From: Anodontia alba
Lineage: Eukaryota; Mollusca; Bivalvia; Lucinida; Lucinidae
Reading direction: 5' to 3'
Assembly: GCA_964016985.1 (NCBI GenBank)
Contig: OZ024825.1
Coordinates: forward strand, 34,440,057 to 34,504,056
DNA length: 64,000 nt
The first letter of the stretch is position 1, and each line of letters opens with the position of its first letter. Positions 44,250 through 54,860 of the stretch are shown here, in pieces. The notes under the pieces are model-generated. The model was not told the origin of the DNA, did not search any database, and saw nothing but the letters and a program-made list of their open reading frames with translations. The translations under genes were made by a program, and so were the position numbers.

Positions 44250-45430
44250 AATTAAAGACAGGTGGCGAAATATCGGTATAGTGGAGTCGGGCCAGACACA
44301 GACGGTCATTGCCAAATAATTTGGGATAAACCATAGCCATGTTAGACGCCTAATTGCCAAGTACCTATAAACCAGTGACGCCACTGACAGGCCACGTTCT
44401 GAGCGACCCAGGATTTCTTCTGCTGCCGAAGATAGAGTTCTTGTAGGAGTTGCGTAAGATGCGGCTGGAAGTCCTAATGCTTTGTACTCCTAACTACAGC
44501 AAAGATGGTTAAATCTCAGTATTGGAGCAAGACTGTTAACCCTTGTCATGCTGAAAAAATTGAGATGTCACGCCCACTTCTAAATTTCAGTCTGATTGCT
44601 TGATCCGCATTGTTGCTATACATTTATATAGTTAATGGCAAACAGTGCAGATCCAGATCAGTTGGAGAGGAAGCCAACTGATTTGGATTTACAATGTTTG
44701 CAAAAGGATGGTATAACCGGTTCCAGCATGACAAGGGTTAATAGGCGACTGAATAAGGCGCATCTAAAAGCACGTCGCCCCCGACGTCGGACACATAGAT
44801 CACAGACTCAGTCACATGCAGTGAAATGCTGGTGAACTTGGCTTGAACCGGAGAATATGGCGTCCCATTACTGGTCCAATGAAAGTATTTTCGTGTTATG
44901 CTTTATTGATGGACCTGCACGTATTTGGATAATGTGATTCGAGAGACAGAAAAGTTTGATAGTAGTTCGAACATAGTATTGGGTGCTTTAATTATGACCA
45001 CGATCAACTGAATCTTATCGTGTGCAAGGGAACTTTAACTGGACAACACTGCACTGACAAAATCCCCATTTTCGCGCGCAACGCGGAGCACATCCGATTT
45101 TTCAAGACGAGGACGCGCATCCACATTAGTCACGTCTTGCGATAGACTCCCTGATCCAGACAGGGATTTAGAAACTTCCGTGGCCGAGTAGGAGTCCCGA
45201 TATAAATCACATAGAACACTGTTGGGACCGTCTTTGACGCAATGTCAGGAAATGTAATGACGACGACGCTCCTACGCTCGATGCTCTTGCACATGCACTA
45301 GTCAAGGAGTAGAAAAAGTTGGAGGCAAGATTTCTTCCGAAATTGGTCACGGACAGGCTTTGACATGTTGGAGAGTTATACGAGCGTTGTGGAGGGTATA
45401 CTAACTATTGACGGCGTTCCTAAGTGATAT
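44250..45430 (+). pseudogene. Tc1/mariner-family transposase pseudogene
   Basis: Plus-strand frames show the helix-turn-helix part (GIVESGQTQTVIAK, GINHSHVRRLIAKY, DATDRPRSERPR; about 44265-44430). The second HTH end KAHLKARRPRRR (44757-44790) follows, and then the catalytic region: the HYWSNES segment (44868-44885, where SDES is usual, so the first acidic residue is Asn), FIDGPARIWIM (44905-44940), QGNFNWTTLH (about 45025) and FQDEDAHPH (45100-45125). Stops and frameshifts are frequent and a MITE splits the gene between the two HTH halves. It would have encoded the enzyme that cuts and pastes a Tc1-type element. Terminal inverted repeats were not found. Confidence 0.8.
44536..44741. mobile_element. 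piggyBac-type MITE nested in the Tc1 pseudogene
   Basis: TTAA plus cccttgtcatgctgaa at left; ttccagcatgacaaggg plus TTAA at right. The internal order is opposite to the copy at 38024 (aaatttcagtctgattgctt comes first). The small ORF read through it at 44635 is chimeric. Confidence 0.9.
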
Positions 45431-45599
45431 ACAGCATGACAACATCAAGGAACTGTGTGTGAAGTTTCTGAAACATTAATTTTATGCTTCCTAACGTTGA
45501 CAGCGTGGTACGTTTTGCACTATGATAAATTAACTTTTTATAGATTTACGTCAGTGTGCGTTTTGTTAAGTTTTATGGTCACACCAGTATTAATAATAC

Positions 45600-45725
45600 A
45601 CTTTTGAGGAAGGTAAATGCCAAATATGTTTTGCTTCCCTTCTAGAAGGGGTCTAATATGAAAAGAAAAAATGCTTCCCTTGAGAGCAAATATTTTCCTT
45701 TTAGAGGAAACACCTTTTCAGCAGG
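45600..45725. mobile_element. P4 hairpin element, diverged copy
   Basis: aggggtctaatatgaaaaga, aatgcttcccttgagagcaa, atattttccttttagaggaa and caccttttcagcaggg resemble P4 with substitutions. Confidence 0.6.
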
Positions 45726-45816
45726 GAATTGGTGTACAGGGAAGCAAGCAGGAAGTCACAAAAATTGTCTCCATTGCAAAAAAATGGCAGACAATCTGTC
45801 AGGTGTATACACTATA

Positions 45817-45912
45817 TTAAGTGCATGTATGGAGGCCGTAAAACGTCTTCTCGTACTTCGGCATATGTCGAAGTACGAGAAGACGTTTTACGGCCTCCAT
45901 ACACGCACTTAA
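45817..45912. repeat. Near-perfect 96-bp palindrome
   Basis: Arms ttaagtgcatgtatggaggc-cgtaaaacgtcttctcgtac-ttcg around catat; the right arm is exact apart from one base near the end (acgcact versus atgcact). A relic of one arm can be seen at 33740-33765 (gcgtaaaacgtctcccgtac), so it belongs to a family. Confidence 0.85.
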
Positions 45913-46365
45913 TGATTCTGTAATCGGGCAACAAAGATCCTGATCAGGCGGTCATGATTATGATTTGCATCTCGCTAATATCTTATTGTATTGTCTGTTG
46001 CCACACGATAGTAAATCGAGGCATTTGTATAAAATCTTGTTGCCTCTGCATAACATAATCTTCTTGCCGCATAAAAAGAAATGTGCCTTTTAGGCCTCCG
46101 TACAAACTATTATAGGTTGATTACTCCAACCTGATCGGGCGTGATCTAAATGTGAGCACATGACATTGCCTATCACTGTCAAAATGGCTAACTATTAATA
46201 AAGTTAGTTGTATAGTGTTTCCATTATATTTGCACTCTCACTGTTGGTATGTTCAAAATTAATGACTATGCCTGGCATTTCTCACAGGTGTGACGAAATA
46301 AAACTCCGGCATCCATCATCATCGATCTTGACCATAAAGCTGTACTCACTCATACAAAATATAAT

Positions 46366-46727
46366 CTTCTTCCTTATAGATGGGACGGGTTCATATATAA
46401 CTTTAGGGGTTTTTCTTAGTAGCTTATTTCTTCTCTTTTTGTCAAATATTCTTATATTTTATGTACACAGTGTAGGCCCGGATCAAAAGTGCTTAGGGTC
46501 CTTTTTCAGCACTTGTCACTGAACTCGAACTCGGGACCAGTCGATTTCTTCCTTATAGATGGGACGGGTTCATATATAACTTTAGGTTTTTTTTACTTAG
46601 TAGCTTATTTCTTCTCTTTTTGTCAAATATTCTTATATTTTCTGTACACAGTGTAGGCCCGGATCAAAAGTGCTTAAGGTCCTTTTTCAGCACTTGTCAC
46701 TGAACTCGAACTCGGGACCAGTCGATT
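46366..46727. repeat. Recent tandem duplication, two units of about 180 bp
   Basis: ttccttatagatgggacggg, agcttatttcttctcttttt, cacagtgtaggcccggatca and cgaactcgggaccagtcgat each occur twice, about 179-182 bp apart, with only a handful of differences. Confidence 0.93.
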
Positions 46728-47403
46728 TCGAGTAAGGCATTAGAACTGTTACTTGCACAACCATACAAATAATACAGAAATAAATAAAGAAAAAAGCAAG
46801 AAACTTCAAGCACCTATTTATTGCAAGAAAACATTAGAATAGCATAGCCAGACAGGCTTTACTCAATTTTAAGGAGTGTTTGTTGGAGTTGGAAAAGTAC
46901 TTCAAAGTAAAATACAGATTTAAAATGAAGGCATCCAGGGGAGGTGCAATATTTAGCACCCCACCAACCCCATCGACCCCACCCCGCCTCCCGGCCAGAA
47001 CAACAACAACAACAAAAAAAGAAAAAAAATCTTACGATACCCAAGCAGACAAAAACTCCAATGTTATACCGAGAGTACTATGAAACCATCAGCCTAAATG
47101 GATATCCGCGAAAATGTTAAGGTCAAACGAAACAAAAAAGCATTTGTTATACAAATAGTGTATAGGTGAATGTAAAGGTCAAACGGACACATCAGTTTAG
47201 TCGATCTTAAACGCATGACACTGTCCAGTCAGCAATATATGCAGTGGGTCTCGGAAAAAGGCACCTAAATGCATATGTCAGAAGCGATGGTGCACACCAG
47301 CTTGCTAAACTATGCAGACTGATCACCGTTTGTGCTCATACATATTACATTCATTACTAGTTCCACCTCCTACATAGTCCAAGCTTTAACGCGTGGCACA
47401 CAG

Positions 47404-47510
47404 CCCAGTCAGCATTCTACGTAAATCTATATCGGGCCGTCATCGGCCCGTCAGGGTAGCTGACGGGCCGATGACGGCCCGATGTAAATTTACGTAGAAT
47501 GCTAGCTGGG
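47404..47510 (+). mobile_element. P2 hairpin MITE, copy 5
   Basis: It starts cccagtcagcattctacgta, has centre cagggtagctg and ends agaatgctagctggg. Almost identical to copies 1 and 4; one arm has gtaaatttacg. Confidence 0.93.
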
Positions 47511-47539
47511 AGGGTAAAACTTTCAGCAGACGACATTTT

Positions 47540-47690
47540 AAAATAAATGTATCTTCTTTTCCACAGGAAACAAAATTAGACATTTTATGCAAGTTGTCTC
47601 CATTTAAGACAATTTGCATGAAATGTCAAATAAAGTTTTCCTGGGAAAATAAGAAAAGTATAGTCAGTTTATTGTTTGCTAAATTTGAGA
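47540..47690. mobile_element. P3 inverted-repeat element
   Basis: cagcagacgacattttaaaa, ggaaacaaaattagacattt, gcaagttgtctccat and caatttgcatgaaatgtcaa, then aagttttcctgggaaaa form nested inverted arms matching the copy at 53545-53720. Confidence 0.65.
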
Positions 47691-47887
47691 GTGGTAAAAG
47701 TTAAACAACTCGCAAGCATATTGCGGGTCTCCCTGGTGAGCCGTATATATAGGAGTTGTGGTGATCACACATCAATTACGGGAATTATACCGAACCCAGC
47801 TTAAGAGGAAGTAGCTACAAAGACCGTTGATATAGAAGTCGTGCATCTGATAACGAACAGAATAGACTTTATTAGCCAATTATGACC

Positions 47888-48030
47888 TTTACTGTATGGT
47901 TGTTCTGAGCATGTATGTTTTGCGAACAAGTTAAACTGTAGATGTAGAGTAAAATGTCTTTTTCACTGGTTTGCACTAGCTGCAATATTAAAGAACATTA
48001 CATTATTTTGGCGACAAGGTCAATGGAATT
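47888..48030 (+). mobile_element. Remnant of 5' LTR and primer-binding site of a Ty3/gypsy element
   Basis: actgtatggttgttctgagc to taaactgtagatgtag (47890-47947) matches the 3' LTR segment at 52558-52615, then the two differ. attaca followed by ttattttggcgacaaggtca (about 48000-48025) looks like an LTR end plus a tRNA primer-binding site beginning tggcgac. The upstream LTR part was not recognised, so the 5' LTR is partial or heavily diverged. Confidence 0.55.
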
Positions 48031-48199
48031 TTATAAGAAAAGGAGTTATGGAACTACAGCCCAGCAGAAAAGAGCTGCTGTTTTAATAAAAATTTATAGG
48101 AACCCTTTTAATTAATAGAGAATAATTGTTCAAATACACATAATTCTTGCAGTTTATTGTCCATTGTGTGTAACAGACATCTATCCTCCACGAGTTTTG

Positions 48200-49030
48200 A
48201 ATTTTGAATTTTGGTGACATTTTCGAAGCTTCCAAAGTTCGTGAATTATGACGTCAAAGATGGACATGCCAGCGCTATCACCGTTTAAGGTCATAGGTGA
48301 AAATACCAAATAAGCAAAGTCTTGGGAACTATACCTTAAAAGACTTGACTATTACATTATTGCAAGTGGTGTTATAAAAGATGAACAGAAGAAAGCATTG
48401 TTATTACACCTGGTGCAAGACATTTTGAGACATTTGCAGGAAGTTATCAAGAACAAAATTATACACAGGTGTAAGAAAAGCTAACCGAATATTTTAATCC
48501 GCAAAAGAAAATTGCATATAAGTGACATGCATTCAGATCCTGCAGACTAGAAAAAGAGGAAAACATGGACAATTTTTATGTATTAAGACTTAAGAAAAAT
48601 GCTGTCTTATGTGACTATGTCCAGGACACAATCAATTACGTGATAAGAGATCAAATAATAGATAGCTGTCAGTCAAATGAGCTCCGTAAAAATCCTGAAG
48701 GAGAAGAATCTTACTCTGACCAAAATCCAGGAAATATCACGAGCGTCGAAACTTGCAGATCTACACTGCAACAAAATAGATCAACAGCGGAAGAATCCAC
48801 AAGGAGCGTCAGCACAGGTAAAAGAGGATTATTCCTACAAAGGTGAGAAACATAAACCTAGAAAGACGCAGCATCATCCGCGTACACAACCAAGATCAGA
48901 TAGGAGGCCAAAATTTATTTTGATTTCACTGTGGATATGAAGGTCATTCTTAGTTTCGTTGTTTAAGGTCGCGAAATGTAGTTTGTTCAATATGTCAGAA
49001 GAAAAATCATTTTGGGAACATGTGTTGGTC
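48200..49030 (+). pseudogene. Ty3/gypsy gag remnant with CCHC zinc knuckle
   Basis: Broken plus-strand frames carry a gag C-terminal pattern. NFYVLRLKKNAVLCDYV and YVIRDQIIDSCQSNELRKN lie in an open stretch at 48565-48846. The LTLTKIQEISRASKLADL frame follows at about 48705-48770, showing one frameshift. A retroviral-type zinc knuckle CSICQKKNHFGNMC (C-x2-C-x4-H-x4-C) lies at 48984-49025. The capsid portion upstream is only weakly recognisable. The gene would have formed virus-like particles; it is clearly non-functional. Confidence 0.75.
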
Positions 49031-49059
49031 AAAAGTACAGCAAACGCAAATTGTGTGGG

Positions 49060-49275
49060 TGAAAGTGAATAATATGCTAGAAATATCAGTGATAATGAGG
49101 AGATAACTAGTGTAGGCCATGTTTTCCATGCATCAAATTGTGCTTCTAATAGTGTGGAAATTTTGATTGAAGGTAAATCAGTGAAGGTGTTAATTGATTC
49201 AGGTGCTTCCGTAAATTGCATGGACAAGAATACGCTTAATGCAGTAACATCAAAATTTACTAAAGTGGAAAAATA
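49060..49275 (+). pseudogene. Ty3/gypsy aspartic protease remnant
   Basis: The frame VEILIEGKSVKVL is followed by IDSGASVNCMD, whose catalytic Asp-Ser-Gly codons start at 49196. This is the retropepsin active-site loop. A stop follows near 49274 and the flap region is degraded. Confidence 0.75.
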
Positions 49276-49499
49276 AAATGCTAAAGTTTATCCTTTTGCC
49301 TTTTAAAATACTGATTAAGCTTCTTGGTGTGCCAGGTTTAAATAAAAATGGAATTGGAAATAAATTTTCATATAATTGATGGACAGTGCAAGCCAATAGT
49401 TCGACTTACGTGTGCTGCGGATTTTGGAATGTTAAAGCTCTGAGTAAGTAGTATGAAGGATCAGAAAAACAATCAAGGCAACGTTGATTCAATATTATA

Positions 49500-50290
49500 T
49501 GAATTTAAGGACCGTTTAGAAGGGCTAGGATAATTAAAGTATTTCCAGTTGAACTTACATATTGACAGAAGGGTACAACCCATAGCGCAGCCCGCTAGGA
49601 AAATGCCGTAAAAAATGCGAGACCAAGTGAAACATAAACTGGACGAAATCCTTCAACAAGATATTATTTAGAATGTAGAGGGTCCCACGTCATGGCTTTT
49701 CCCTCTCGTAGTAGTGCCGAAGCTGAATAATGACATTCGCATCTGTTTTGATATGCGACAATCGATAACAGCAGTTCAGAGAGAACGCTTTCCGCTTCCA
49801 AATATTGACGAAACACTCGAAGAAATAAATGGAGCTAAGATCTTTAGTAAACTAGATCTCCGACAAGGCGTCTATGAGATAGAGATTGAGCCCAGCTTTC
49901 GTGACATTTCAAACTTTGTGACTTATGACGAAATATACCATTTCGCAGGCTTTGGAATTACGTGTGCTTCTGAAATTTATCAGAGGATTATACCGGAAAT
50001 CTTACAGGGGATTCAAAGATGTAAAAACATATCTGATGACATCTTCATCTGTGCAAAAACACAGACAGGGCATGATCAAATTTTGCGAAAAATATTGCAG
50101 AGACTCAGAGACAGAAATCTAACTCTAAATGCAGAAACATATGTTTTTCAGTACAAAAAAGTTTATCTTTCATAGGATACAGTTTGACTTCTAAAGGACT
50201 AAAACCTGAGGACAGTAAAATTCAGGCAGTATTTCAAACAGAAGGACCTTAAATGTAAAAGAAGTTAAATTTTATCTAGGATTCGTTTCA
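49500..50290 (+). pseudogene. Ty3/gypsy reverse transcriptase remnant
   Basis: QPIAQPARKMP, a stop, KMRDQVKHKLDEILQQDII, another stop, then VEGPTSWLFPLVVVPKLNN lead into an open stretch at 49714-50175. That stretch contains RICFDMRQ, ERFPLPNIDETLEEINGAK, FSKLDLRQGVYEIEI, SDDIFICAKT and RLRDRNLTLNAETYVF, the standard order of palm motifs. The SDD form of the catalytic box is usual in this gypsy subgroup as I remember it. The in-frame stops at about 49608 and 49669 and a frameshift after 50172 break it. Confidence 0.85.
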
Positions 50291-50760
50291 AAATTAGTGC
50301 CAAACTTTGCAACAATCAGTAAGCCATTGAGGAAATTAACACGAAAACATGAGGACTTCCGCTGGGAATCAGAACAGGAAAATACATTCAAGACTATCAA
50401 AGAAGCATTAGTAAGTGCCGAAGTGATGTCATATTACAACCCTGATGCAGAAACTAGGCTTATCGTTGATGCAAGTCCCGTAGGGATTATTGCCATTCTT
50501 AAACAGAAACAAAATGGTAAAAGCCAGTTGCCAGTGCCAGCCGCACGTTTAACGCGGTTGAGAGACAATATTCTCAGATCGAGCTTGAAACACTAGGAGT
50601 GATAAGGTGTATAGAAGGATACCATGTCTACCTGTATGGGATAAACTTTACTGTGTTTACAGACTATAACAGCTTATCAGTATCTTTAAATCTACTCATG
50701 AACCACCTGTAAGGATACAGAAATAGATATTACGTTTACAACCATATATGTTTACGGTGG
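50291..50760 (+). pseudogene. Ty3/gypsy RNase H remnant
   Basis: The open stretch 50297-50596 holds the connection ISKPLRKLTRKHEDFRWESE and the RNase H start TRLIVDASPVGIIAIL, whose Asp is the first catalytic carboxylate. YSQIELETLGVI (with a frameshift near 50560) and YGINFTVFTDY (50636-50665) continue the domain, the latter supplying another conserved Asp. Confidence 0.8.
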
Positions 50761-50799
50761 AAGTTCTGCTTAGAACACTAAATGTATCTGATGTGTTGC

Positions 50800-51961
50800 G
50801 CAGTTCACCAATCAAAGACAATCAAAGTGATTATTTGAGTGGAAGAGCTGAACAATATAGAAATTATGTGGCGGAACATTCTGTGCCAATGGCAATGACC
50901 TTGGATGAAATTAAAGCAGAATCATCAAGGGATGATTGTCACCATACTTTAAGGTACGTTCAGAACTGTCAGTACACGTGACTTTGCTGCTGCACGGAAT
51001 CAACTTGATAATAACTCCTAAATTGCAGGAACGCATATTGTCCATTTTATATGAAACGCACAAAGGTATTTACAGCTCTAAAGCATTGTATGATGGACAG
51101 GAATATCCAACGATGTAGAGAAACAGATATCAATCTGTGGTGTATGTCAAAGATTACCACATCCAGCTAAAACACCACCAATACAGACTACGGAATTACC
51201 AATTACCAAACAAACCATGGGAAACGGTAGGAACTGACATATGCGGGCCGTATCAAGGTGGACAACTTTGTCTGGTTTTAGTGGATTATTTTTCACGGTA
51301 CCCAGAAGCTGTGATCTTACAATCCGTAACGTCAACTACAACCATAAACAGACGTTTAAGGTCTTTTATGGATATCCTACTGAACTGATTTCAAATAATG
51401 GAAGACACTTTGTATCCGAAAAGCTTGAAAATGGAATAAAACATAGGAAAGTAATATTGTACTGGTCCAGAGCCAATGGTTTAGTAGAAGTTTTCAATAA
51501 AAGCCTAAAAAAAGGCAATTCAGTCAGCTTGCCTTATGAAGAAAAGCTGGAAAATTGAAATATTCAAACTCTTGCTGAACTAGCGTACCACGCCTCAGTG
51601 AACCACGAACGTCCGTCCATGTGAGCTACTTTTCAATATGAAGGTTAGAAATACGCTCCCCTCGTTTGATAAGGGAACAACCCCTGACACGCTAAGCAAC
51701 ACGGTTACAAAGCAGAATAATGTCATGAAGAGAAGTGCAGACAAGCTTGCGGGGAAGAATCATAAACGATTTTGCTTGGGACAGAAAAGTCTAGTTCTCA
51801 GACGGAACCCTGGAAAATCAACTCCAAAATGGGAAAATGACTGGTATATTGTAATAGGACAATATGGACCTCGTGTGAAACAGAGCTCACAGACAAGCCA
51901 ATTATTTTACAGACACACTGCTCATGTGAAAGATCTTAATGAAACAGATAAAAGTCAGTAA
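50800..51961 (+). pseudogene. Ty3/gypsy integrase remnant
   Basis: It follows RNase H in the usual pol order. The zinc-binding region is broken: ETHKGIYSSKALYDG, a stop at 51116, then CGVCQRLPHP in a shifted frame. The core follows as NKPWETVGTDICGPY and LVLVDYFSRYPEAV (51200-51315), then FYGYPTELISNNGRHF (51363-51410) and ANGLVEVFNKSLKK (51473-51515). The usual SDNG Asp is Asn (51394-51396), so a DDE residue is lost. A C-terminal KRSADKLAGKNHKRFCLGQK-VLRR segment (51728-51810) resembles the GPY/F-type tail. It cannot be active. Confidence 0.82.
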
Positions 51962-52212
51962 TTAACGTCATGGCTGATATAATGCTTAATAAGCAGTGAC
52001 ACTGGAATGTAAGTGTGTGTATGAAAGTGTTGCATTTTCAACAATTTTATTCGTTCCAGTTATCAAATATACAGGATAAATGGACACTCTTCCCTGCTTC
52101 AGTTTCAAGTTTATCTCGCTTCATGTTTTATCTTGACAGAAGAATTTGATATACAAGAACAGTGTAGGAGGTACTCATTACCATACTTACGCCTCTAATG
52201 TTGGCGGTTATA

Positions 52213-52381
52213 ATAAGTATAGGTTATTGCATAGTTTTAAATTTCGAGCCGTCAGGCGAGAAATTTAAAACATGCAATAACCAATTTGTCGCAAGAATCC
52301 TTTAGGACCATATCTCACAGATGGCATATTGAAACTGACCACAGTCTTCACCGATTATGTATTTCATTTAATAGCTTATTG
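52213..52381. repeat. Left arm of inverted pair around the 3' LTR
   Basis: It starts ggttattgcatagttttaaa with its own hairpin (closing at atgcaataacc) and continues gaccatatctcacagatggc ... gaccacagtc ... tatttcatttaa. It is the complement of 52645-52812. Confidence 0.8.
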
Positions 52382-52455
52382 CGACAAAGTCTAGAGGATT
52401 TTCTTATAAGTTAAATTTCATTTAAAGTTTTGAATTAAAGTTTAATGTTTATTTT

Positions 52456-52640
52456 AAAGGAAGAAAGGGAATGTAATGTATTGTTTAGAGCTGTATATGA
52501 GAGTATATGACAAAAGCCAGGCTCTCTTGTTGGTCTTAACTCTGACATTGAGATATACTGTATGGTTGTTCTGAGCATGTATGTTTTGAGAATAGATTAA
52601 ACTGTAGATGTAGCAAGCAATAAAACAGATTGTCGAAATA
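52456..52640 (+). mobile_element. Ty3/gypsy polypurine tract and partial 3' LTR
   Basis: aaaggaagaaagggaa (52456-52471) is a polypurine tract followed at once by tgtaatgtattg, a TG-starting LTR. The segment 52558-52615 matches 47890-47947. The LTR is cut off near 52640 where an inverted-repeat arm starts. Confidence 0.7.
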
Positions 52641-52644
52641 AGTC

Positions 52645-52812
52645 GTTAAATGAAATATGATATCCTTGATTGAATACATGATTGCTGTACACTGTGGTCA
52701 GTCCCACTATGGCATCTGTGAGATATGGTCATAATGATTATTGTGACAAAATTGGTTATTGCATAGGTTATAAATTTATCGCCTGATGGCTCAAATTTAA
52801 AACTATGCAATA
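52645..52812. repeat. Right arm of inverted pair around the 3' LTR
   Basis: ttaaatgaaatatgatatcc, actgtggtcagtcccactat, gcatctgtgagatatggtca and ggttattgcataggttataa, in inverse order to 52213-52381. The identity is roughly three quarters to four fifths by eye. Confidence 0.8.
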
Positions 52813-53544
52813 ACCTACACAAAGAAAAGTTTATACATTATTCACCCTTAATTTTGGAACATCTCCTGGGTTGAATGGTCCTAAAACCTGTAAAACAACA
52901 TCAACCAAAAAAAAAAAAAAAAAAATGATAGAAAAACTACTTGGCCTAAAGTTTGATGTGTAGATCAAATTTTAAACTGCTGTTGATGTGTCTAGATACC
53001 ACTGGATGAGTGACAAATAGTACAGACCCTGATCGCTAAGGCATGTCTGTCCCAAAATTTGAAGATATTACGGAATGGCTACTCGTATGTCAGTTGAGTG
53101 TACAAACAACATGGAAGCTCCTTCCCATGAAATGATATGCTTTTTTTTACAATACCCTATTTAATTTGGATCAAAAGCTTAGTTGCGTTTGTTTGTTTTA
53201 ATGTATAGGCATACTTAAACGTTATATCATTTTGAAAGCGGGTACTTTCTGTTTTTGAGTGGCTGTGTAGGCTGCAGTTAAATTACTTACAGTGACATTT
53301 TTATTCGCTTTCCACTTGGTTGAATGTAAAGGACGTCAGGAGAATTATGATAGGCAGCCCACTAGACAGTCGCTCAGTGGGTAGTACCGCTTAAATAAAC
53401 TCCCTGCCTAACACTCCTATCACCAAATAGTTTTACGCTTGTCATACGATGAGACCCAGATTAAATGCTATCAAACATTTGAACTAATTTAAAACGTTTA
53501 GATGAGCAAAATTTATCCCCGTTTAATGTCTCGTCTCTAACGCT
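52813..53544. other. Intergenic stretch, nothing recognised
   Basis: It includes a poly-A run at about 52903-52924 and a weak family F-like segment near 52985-53045 (gtgtctagataccactggat, tacagaccctgatcgc). No gene is visible. Confidence 0.5.
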
Positions 53545-53720
53545 TAGCACTCTGGGAAAACATTTTCAGCAGACGACATATTTAAATATTTTTCTTAATT
53601 TTCCCAGAAAATCAGGTTTTGCATTTCATGCAAATTGACAATTTGCATAAAATGTAAAATTTGTTTTCTGGGAAAAAAAAAAAAATCAATTTGTCGTCTG
53701 CTGGATTAGCCCAGAGAGAG
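53545..53720. mobile_element. P3 inverted-repeat element (best copy)
   Basis: ctctgggaaaacattttcag and cagacgacatatttaaatat are mirrored by aatttgtcgtctgctggatt and agcccagag. Inner arms cccagaaaatcaggttttgc / attttgttttctggg and gcaaattgacaatttgc are nearly perfect. Confidence 0.8.
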
Positions 53721-54009
53721 GTAAAGGTTAAAGGTCACGGCGAATAGTTAGGATCGTTTCAATGGTCATGATGTACCTTTCCTCAGGATATTCTATGCAA
53801 ACTATTGGATTTTATACTGAGAGCAGTTTATTTCAGATTCTTTCTACTGTATAATGTTTGCTTTTCAGTGGATGTTTAAATCAGTTTAATAGCTAGTTAA
53901 AGTAATTTTATTGACAATCACTTGAATGACATTCTAACGTAAAGTAAACGGGTTAGTTCAAAAGTAAGAATTAAATTTTGTTACTACGGTTTAATGGTTC
54001 AAGAAGCTC

Positions 54010-54245
54010 GCTTTAAGGGACTTGATTAATCTGGTAGATATTCTACTATTTTTACAAGGGAGACAACTTTTATGACTTCATGTTTACTTTCCTGCACAAA
54101 TATATCCTTCAGAAAATGGGTCTACCCTAAAAGGAAAGAATTTGCTCACATGGGAGCAAATTCTTACCTTTTAGAGCAAACCCCTTATCAGAAGGAGCAA
54201 AAAACAATTTAAACATTAAAAGTTGTCTCCCCTAAAAGCATATCA
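54010..54245. mobile_element. P4 hairpin element
   Basis: agggagacaacttttatgac, gggtctaccctaaaaggaaa, gaatttgctcacatgggagc, aaattcttaccttttagagc, aaaagttgtctccccta: the hairpin plus inverted outer flanks. Confidence 0.8.
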
Positions 54246-54509
54246 ATTCCCCTTAAATGATATTTATTATCAACAGCGTGAAAATAGAACGATTTCCTTA
54301 ATTGGCATTCAAACAGTATTACATTTTTGAAATTTATGTGATATTGACAAGGATATCTATTCTTGCATACCAAAGATAGTTCAGTGATTTTTTCATCAAA
54401 TGAACATTCTAGGGTATCAAAATATATATTGACGAAAGACAGTGGCGTAGCTAACACAGAATTATTTGTACGCAAATCCAGGAAAACTCTTGAAAAAGTA
54501 TGCCTTGAA

Positions 54510-54600
54510 GCACTTCTAAATAAGGGACTGCTCTTAAAGGAAAGAATTTGCTCCCAGAGGGAGCAAATTCTTTCCTTTAAGAGCAGTCCCAAATGTAGGG
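54510..54600. mobile_element. P4-type perfect hairpin
   Basis: gggactgctcttaaaggaaa, gaatttgctcccag and its exact inverse gggagcaaattctttccttt, aagagcagtccc at 54527-54591. It lies about 270 bp upstream of the TINAG-like start codon, so it may sit in the promoter region. Confidence 0.8.
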
Positions 54601-54860
54601 AACCAAATATTTTATGTTAATGCCACTTTATCATAAAAAAGTTTCTTACGCATATTACGCACATGCGTACGTGCGTACTGAGCGCTACGCCTATGAAAGA
54701 CATGAAAACATAAAAAACATGTTTGAAAACAGTTGCTGCCTTAACTTTTCAACATTTCTCTAGAATATTAGAAAGGTTATAAATCATTGCTTGACGGTTC
54801 AAAACTTCCAGTTTGCGGAAACAAGTTCATAGACCTGGTATAAAAGAACATTGAAGTAAA

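Noticed and set aside
44635..44835. 66-codon ORF containing KAHLKARRPRRR
   Set aside because: The first half is the piggyBac-type MITE and the second the Tc1 pseudogene; a chimeric frame without function.
54839..54845. TATAAAA as the promoter TATA box of the TINAG-like exon
   Set aside because: It lies 22 bp before the ATG, so transcription would start at about or after the start codon. A real start must be further upstream or in another exon.
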